A DNA stretch of 12,369 nucleotides from assembly GCA_009602725.1 (NCBI GenBank), contig WELB01000001.1, positions 2,159,037-2,171,405 on the forward strand, read 5' to 3'. The position numbers and the translations under genes are program-made. This document shows positions 10,241-12,369 of this stretch, piece after piece. This DNA is from Spirogloea muscicola (taxonomy: Eukaryota; Streptophyta; Zygnematophyceae; Spirogloeales; Spirogloeaceae). The notes beneath the pieces were generated by a model. That model was not told where the DNA came from, ran no database searches, and saw only the letters and a program-made list of their open reading frames with translations. Positions within the stretch are counted from its first letter, which is position 1, and each line of letters starts with the position of its first letter.

Positions 10241-10291
10241 GTGGCTCATCAACGGGGGCGAGGGCTGTAAAAAGCCAGCCCAAACAGAGCT
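10241..10291 (-). repeat. Retroelement 3' hairpin module, minus orientation (copy 1)
   Basis: Read on the minus strand: CTCTGTTTGGGCTGG, loop, CAGCCC, then TCGCCCCCGTTGATGAGCCAC. The arms are CAGCCC (10276-10281) and GGGCTG (10262-10267) in plus coordinates. The trailing CGCCCCC...GAGCCAC part is shared with the modules at 10382 and 11909. Confidence 0.7.
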
Positions 10292-10381
10292 ATTTCTAGA
10301 ATTGAACGGGCAAGGTGTGAAGGCGCCGAAAGGGAGGGCAAAACGGGGCTACACCAAGCGAACCTCCAGCATGTTAAGGAC

Positions 10382-10440
10382 GTGGCTCTCCCGAAGGGGG
10401 CAAGGGCTATGAACAGCCAGCCCGAAAAGGATCGACAAGG
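10382..10440 (-). repeat. Retroelement 3' hairpin module, minus orientation (copy 2)
   Basis: Read on the minus strand: TTGTCGATCCTTTTCGGGCT, then a loop, AGCCC, then TTGCCCCCTTCGGGAGAGCC. The lead matches TTGTCCATTC of copies A and B, and the tail matches the module at 11909-11937. Confidence 0.75.
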
Positions 10441-10551
10441 TCCAAATGGGCCAAGAGGCGCTTAAGGTAGGAGACTTGGATAATGTTGCTTGGCGAATGC
10501 ACGGCTGGAGGGGGGCTTAGCACCCACGAGGGAGCAGCATAATCAGAAGAC

Positions 10552-10579
10552 GCTCGTCTAGGGAAGAGCTCGTCTAGGG
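10552..10579. repeat. Tandem GCTCGTCTAGGG, two copies
   Basis: The 12-mer occurs at 10552-10563 and 10568-10579 with a 16-bp period. Function is unknown. Confidence 0.8.
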
Positions 10580-10711
10580 GGGATTGAACAGGTATAAATT
10601 CGACAGGCTAACCTGGGGGCCAGAGCACTGCCACAGAAGCCGGTTGCCTTGCACTTCTCCTTGCTCAAGGTGCGCACAGCTCGATGGAGTGCAAGGGCCT
10701 GCGAGGGCTGC

Positions 10712-10738
10712 AGGCTTTGCAGCGAAAGCTGCAAGCCT
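10712..10738 (+). repeat. Strong stem-loop with GAAA tetraloop
   Basis: AGGCTTTGCAGC (10712-10723), loop GAAA (10724-10727), GCTGCAAGCCT (10728-10738). The stem is 11 bp with a single bulged T, capped by a GNRA-type loop when read on the plus strand. A second stem follows, AGCTTGC (10753-10759) with GCAAGCT (10776-10782). Such a pair suggests a structured transcript, but no known RNA family is recognised. Confidence 0.65.
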
Positions 10739-10881
10739 TTACACGAAAGATGAGCTTGCAATCTGCTGGTACGCCGCAAGCTGCCTTCAGACAATGCGTG
10801 GGGGTCCGTGCTTCGACCTCCTCGAGCGGCTTTCACAACGAGCAGTGATTCAACGGCACCGTCAGTGACCACTGGTTATTG

Positions 10882-10904
10882 AGTGGCCATTTATGATGGC
10901 CACT
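10882..10904. repeat. Perfect 9-bp inverted repeat, AGTGGCCAT...ATGGCCACT
   Basis: Arms 10882-10890 and 10896-10904 enclose a 5-nt loop. Just upstream, CAGTG-AC-CACTG (10863-10874) is another small palindrome. The T-run needed for a bacterial-style terminator is absent, and the context is retroelement debris. Confidence 0.75.
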
Positions 10905-11139
10905 TGTATGAAGTGACGTGCGCTCGTGTAGGGCTTCCCCTTCCTAATTCCCTTTTCCTAATGTCGGGGGCTCGTATGACAATCGTGCATCGTGCGACAG
11001 CCCAAGAAGAAAGATGAGCTCGCCCATAGAAGAGAGGGGCTGGCAGTAGCCAGCCAAAAAAGAATGGACAAAATCCAAAAGAAGGGAAACACACTAGCTA
11101 GGCATCGAGACAACTAGACATGACGGAACCACACGAAGT
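10905..11139 (-). mobile_element. 3' untranslated region of fragment B
   Basis: Sequence following the copy B stop on the minus strand. Its key part is the module at 11071-11018. Next to it, at about 10966-11003, GGGCT...AGCCC flanks another partly paired segment. The left boundary of the element is not defined. Confidence 0.5.
11018..11071 (-). repeat. Retroelement 3' hairpin module after fragment B
   Basis: Minus strand: TTGTCCATTCTTTTTT, then GGCTGG, 6-nt loop, CCAGCC, then a CT-rich link and ATGGGCGAGC. The plus-coordinate arms are 11038-11043 and 11050-11055. It aligns without gaps to 9681-9733 on the plus strand; arms and flanks are conserved while the loop differs. Confidence 0.8.
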
Positions 11140-11889
11140 TCAAAACCCGCGGGTGAGCAACATCAGGTCAGAGTAGCTCGAAGCTGGAAAAGATGCAGCC
11201 GGACGAGACCCGGAAGCAGCAACAAGAGCACGGCCCGCGCGCGAGTGGACGGCATGGGCGAGGGAGCGTTGAAGGGACACGGAGAGCCGCATCCGGAAGA
11301 CCTGGGCCAGGGAGCCGGCCGCGTTGAAGCCGGGCAGCCCCACTGGCGGACCCGGCCGCCGCTCCATGGCCTGCCGGGCAAGCCGCTGGAGGAGATCCAG
11401 CCAGCCGCTGCCATAAGCCCCGTGGACGTCTATGGCAAGGGCCGCGAACCCATCACCTGGGGGGTGATCGGCATACTTCCGCTCCTTGCCCCGGGCCGCC
11501 AAAGCGACCGCATGCCCAGCGGTCGTCGCCGACTTGGAGGGGTTGGCGGAGTCGACACAGTCGGCGGTAACCACATCCGCGATGATACGCGGACCGCCGC
11601 CGGGCGGGATGGCGACTAGGTCTGCGCGTCGAGTGTGGAGATGACCATCAGCGCCGCGCACGAGGGGCATTATCGAGGTGTGCTCCACGGCCACCTTGTA
11701 GCCTGCCTCGATGAAGACACCCTGCATGCCGTCCCTAAGAAGGTCATGGGATCCGGTCCTCTCGCCGCCGTGGGCACAACGGAGCATGTGGGCCGCCAGC
11801 TCCGCAGAAGAGGAGCACAGGAACGAGAAGCAGTAGAAAGACCTCCCCCCGAGAGACCGCTTCATCGTCCCGCAAGCCTTATCATGGTG
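11140..11889 (-). pseudogene. Retroelement fragment B: endonuclease-like C-terminal region of a non-LTR element
   Basis: The minus-strand frame is open from 11889 (in-frame TAG at 11892-11890) to the stop at 11142-11140; the first ATG is 11865. In order it shows a degraded zinc-knuckle-like stretch (CSSSAELAAHMLRC), GERTGSHDLL, HTRRADLVAI, IIADVVTAD, a KERKY segment, AIDVHGAYGSGWLDLL and the end SDLMLLTRGF. This order resembles the C-terminal region of reverse transcriptase ORFs common in algae and protists, where R-x-D, D-V and K-x-x-K-Y residues suggest a PD-(D/E)XK restriction-like nuclease. That assignment is inference. There is no reverse transcriptase domain, so the copy is 5'-truncated. 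It abuts the tail of copy C. It is the best preserved of the three and has no internal stop or frameshift. Confidence 0.7.
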
Positions 11890-12115
11890 CTAAAAACAAA
11901 ACGAAGAAGTGGCTCTCCCAAACGGGGCAAGGGCTAAAAGGTTGCGGCTCTCGCTGAGCCGGCACTGCTTGCAGGCTCTTGGGCTGGCCTCGTACAGCCA
12001 TCGCCTTCCGTTGGAAGAGGAGAGATCGTGTATTAGAAAGAAATGTAGGCCAAATGGCCAGGTACAAAGGCAAGCACATCTAAAAATCTACAGAACCTAC
12101 AGCAGATTGACCCGC
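11890..12115 (-). mobile_element. 3' untranslated region of fragment C
   Basis: Minus strand, after the copy C stop. It contains GGCTG...CAGCC (plus coordinates 11982-11986 and 11995-11999). About 50 nt further on comes a second half-module, AGCCCTTGCCCCGTTTGGGA then GAGCCAC (11935-11909), like 10440-10382. It ends in a T-rich run near 11890-11900, where copy B begins. Confidence 0.55.
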
Positions 12116-12133
12116 TCAATAACCACGGGTCAA
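12107..12133. repeat. Inverted repeat enclosing the copy C stop codon
   Basis: TTGACCCG (12107-12114) and CGGGTCAA (12126-12133) are perfect 8-bp arms around an 11-nt loop. On the minus strand the loop contains the TGA stop (12118-12116), and the upstream arm encodes the conserved L-T-R. Confidence 0.8.
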
Positions 12134-12369
12134 AACATAAAGGTCACTACTCGATGCATGAATACTAGATGCCAGGAACGGAGCCCTTCTGCCACCTACT
12201 AGAGCTCGCCCAGCTTTCTGGTGCAAGGCACTAGCCTGAGCACGCTGCAAACAGGCCGAAACTCGACGTCGCAAGAGCGACATATATGCAGCTGGCAAGC
12301 CCATCTCAGCCGGAAACACATCTGCGCGTCGAGTGTAGCCTAGATTGGCAATGTTTTGAAGCAGCTTGT
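12116..12369 (-). pseudogene. Retroelement fragment C: C-terminal end with internal deletion, runs off the window
   Basis: The minus-strand frame is open from the right window edge to TGA at 12118-12116. It contains YTRRADV, then within about 18 residues RRRVSACLQRA, a KAGRALV segment and the end SDLYVLTRGY. In copy B the same landmarks lie about 95 residues apart, so the D-V and K-x-x-K-Y region is missing. Sixteen bases (12321-12336) are identical to 11621-11636 in copy B, which anchors the alignment. With its presumed catalytic core lost this end is not a working nuclease. How far the ORF extends to the right is unknown. Confidence 0.6.

Larger units (their letters stand above)
10441..10881. 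other. Spacer between retroelement tails, no supported gene
   Basis: ORFs of about 94-104 codons overlap on both strands here (10584-10868 plus, 10558-10872 minus). Neither shows a recognisable domain, and their overlap argues against both being genes. The stretch holds a tandem GCTCGTCTAGGG and hairpins at 10712-10738 and 10753-10782. A TATAAAT occurs on the plus strand near 10593, without an identifiable gene after it. Confidence 0.5.

Noticed and set aside
10140-10412. 90-codon plus-strand ORF
   Set aside because: It runs antisense through two copies of the retroelement 3' module and has no recognisable domain.
10800-10830. tRNA-derived SINE suggested by a TTCGA sequence
   Set aside because: No proper A box or B box spacing and no cloverleaf could be found.
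10558-10872. 104-codon minus-strand and 94-codon plus-strand ORFs
   Set aside because: They overlap almost completely, show no known motif, and cover inverted repeats.
10882-10904. Intrinsic transcription terminator
   Set aside because: No T-run follows on either strand, and the locus is eukaryotic, where such terminators serve no standard role for mRNA.
11245-11937. Plus-strand ORFs of 124 and 100 codons
   Set aside because: They are antisense shadows of fragment B and of the copy C tail, whose minus-strand protein similarity is clear.
1-12369. CRISPR array, bacterial defence system or operon
   Set aside because: The genes are split by spliceosomal introns and no regularly spaced direct repeats occur; this is eukaryotic nuclear DNA.

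Overview
The window is nuclear DNA of a photosynthetic eukaryote, most likely a green alga. Two genes are interrupted by 17 short GT-AG introns (about 120-350 bp). One gene is a plant-type cytosolic HSP101, the other a carotenoid cleavage dioxygenase. TGTAA motifs, the usual polyadenylation signal of chlorophytes, follow both stop codons. The rest is retroelement debris with protein features of algal and protist non-LTR elements. The lineage below 'green alga' is inference.

Layout. (1) Positions 1-2776, plus strand: the last seven exons of a carotenoid cleavage dioxygenase (RPE65 family). It is open at the left edge but nearly complete, with 548 visible residues and all four iron-ligand histidines. 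(2) 2777-3835: an AT-rich spacer holding the 3' ends of two convergent genes. (3) 3836-8703, minus strand: a complete 12-exon gene for cytosolic HSP101/ClpB, 906 codons when spliced. (4) 8704-9261: its GC-rich upstream region, with a degenerate heat-shock-element-like array and two small symmetric repeats. (5) About 9262 to the right edge: a graveyard of 5'-truncated non-LTR retroelement copies. Copy A (plus) faces copies B and C (minus) tail to tail. Each keeps only the C-terminal part of the ORF, ending in a shared S-D-L-x-x-L-T-R-G-(Y/F)-stop.

The two host genes have no obvious functional link: one is apocarotenoid metabolism, the other heat-stress disaggregation. They simply converge.

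The most unusual structure is in the retroelement region. A short module recurs at least six times in both orientations: a pyrimidine-rich lead (TTGTCCATTC-like), then a GGGCTGG...CCAGCCC hairpin. In copy A one such module sits inside an in-frame 252-bp insert within the ORF; elsewhere the modules sit in 3' untranslated regions. It looks like the conserved 3' end of the element family, possibly the RNA structure its reverse transcriptase recognises. Several other strong inverted repeats lie in the same stretch.
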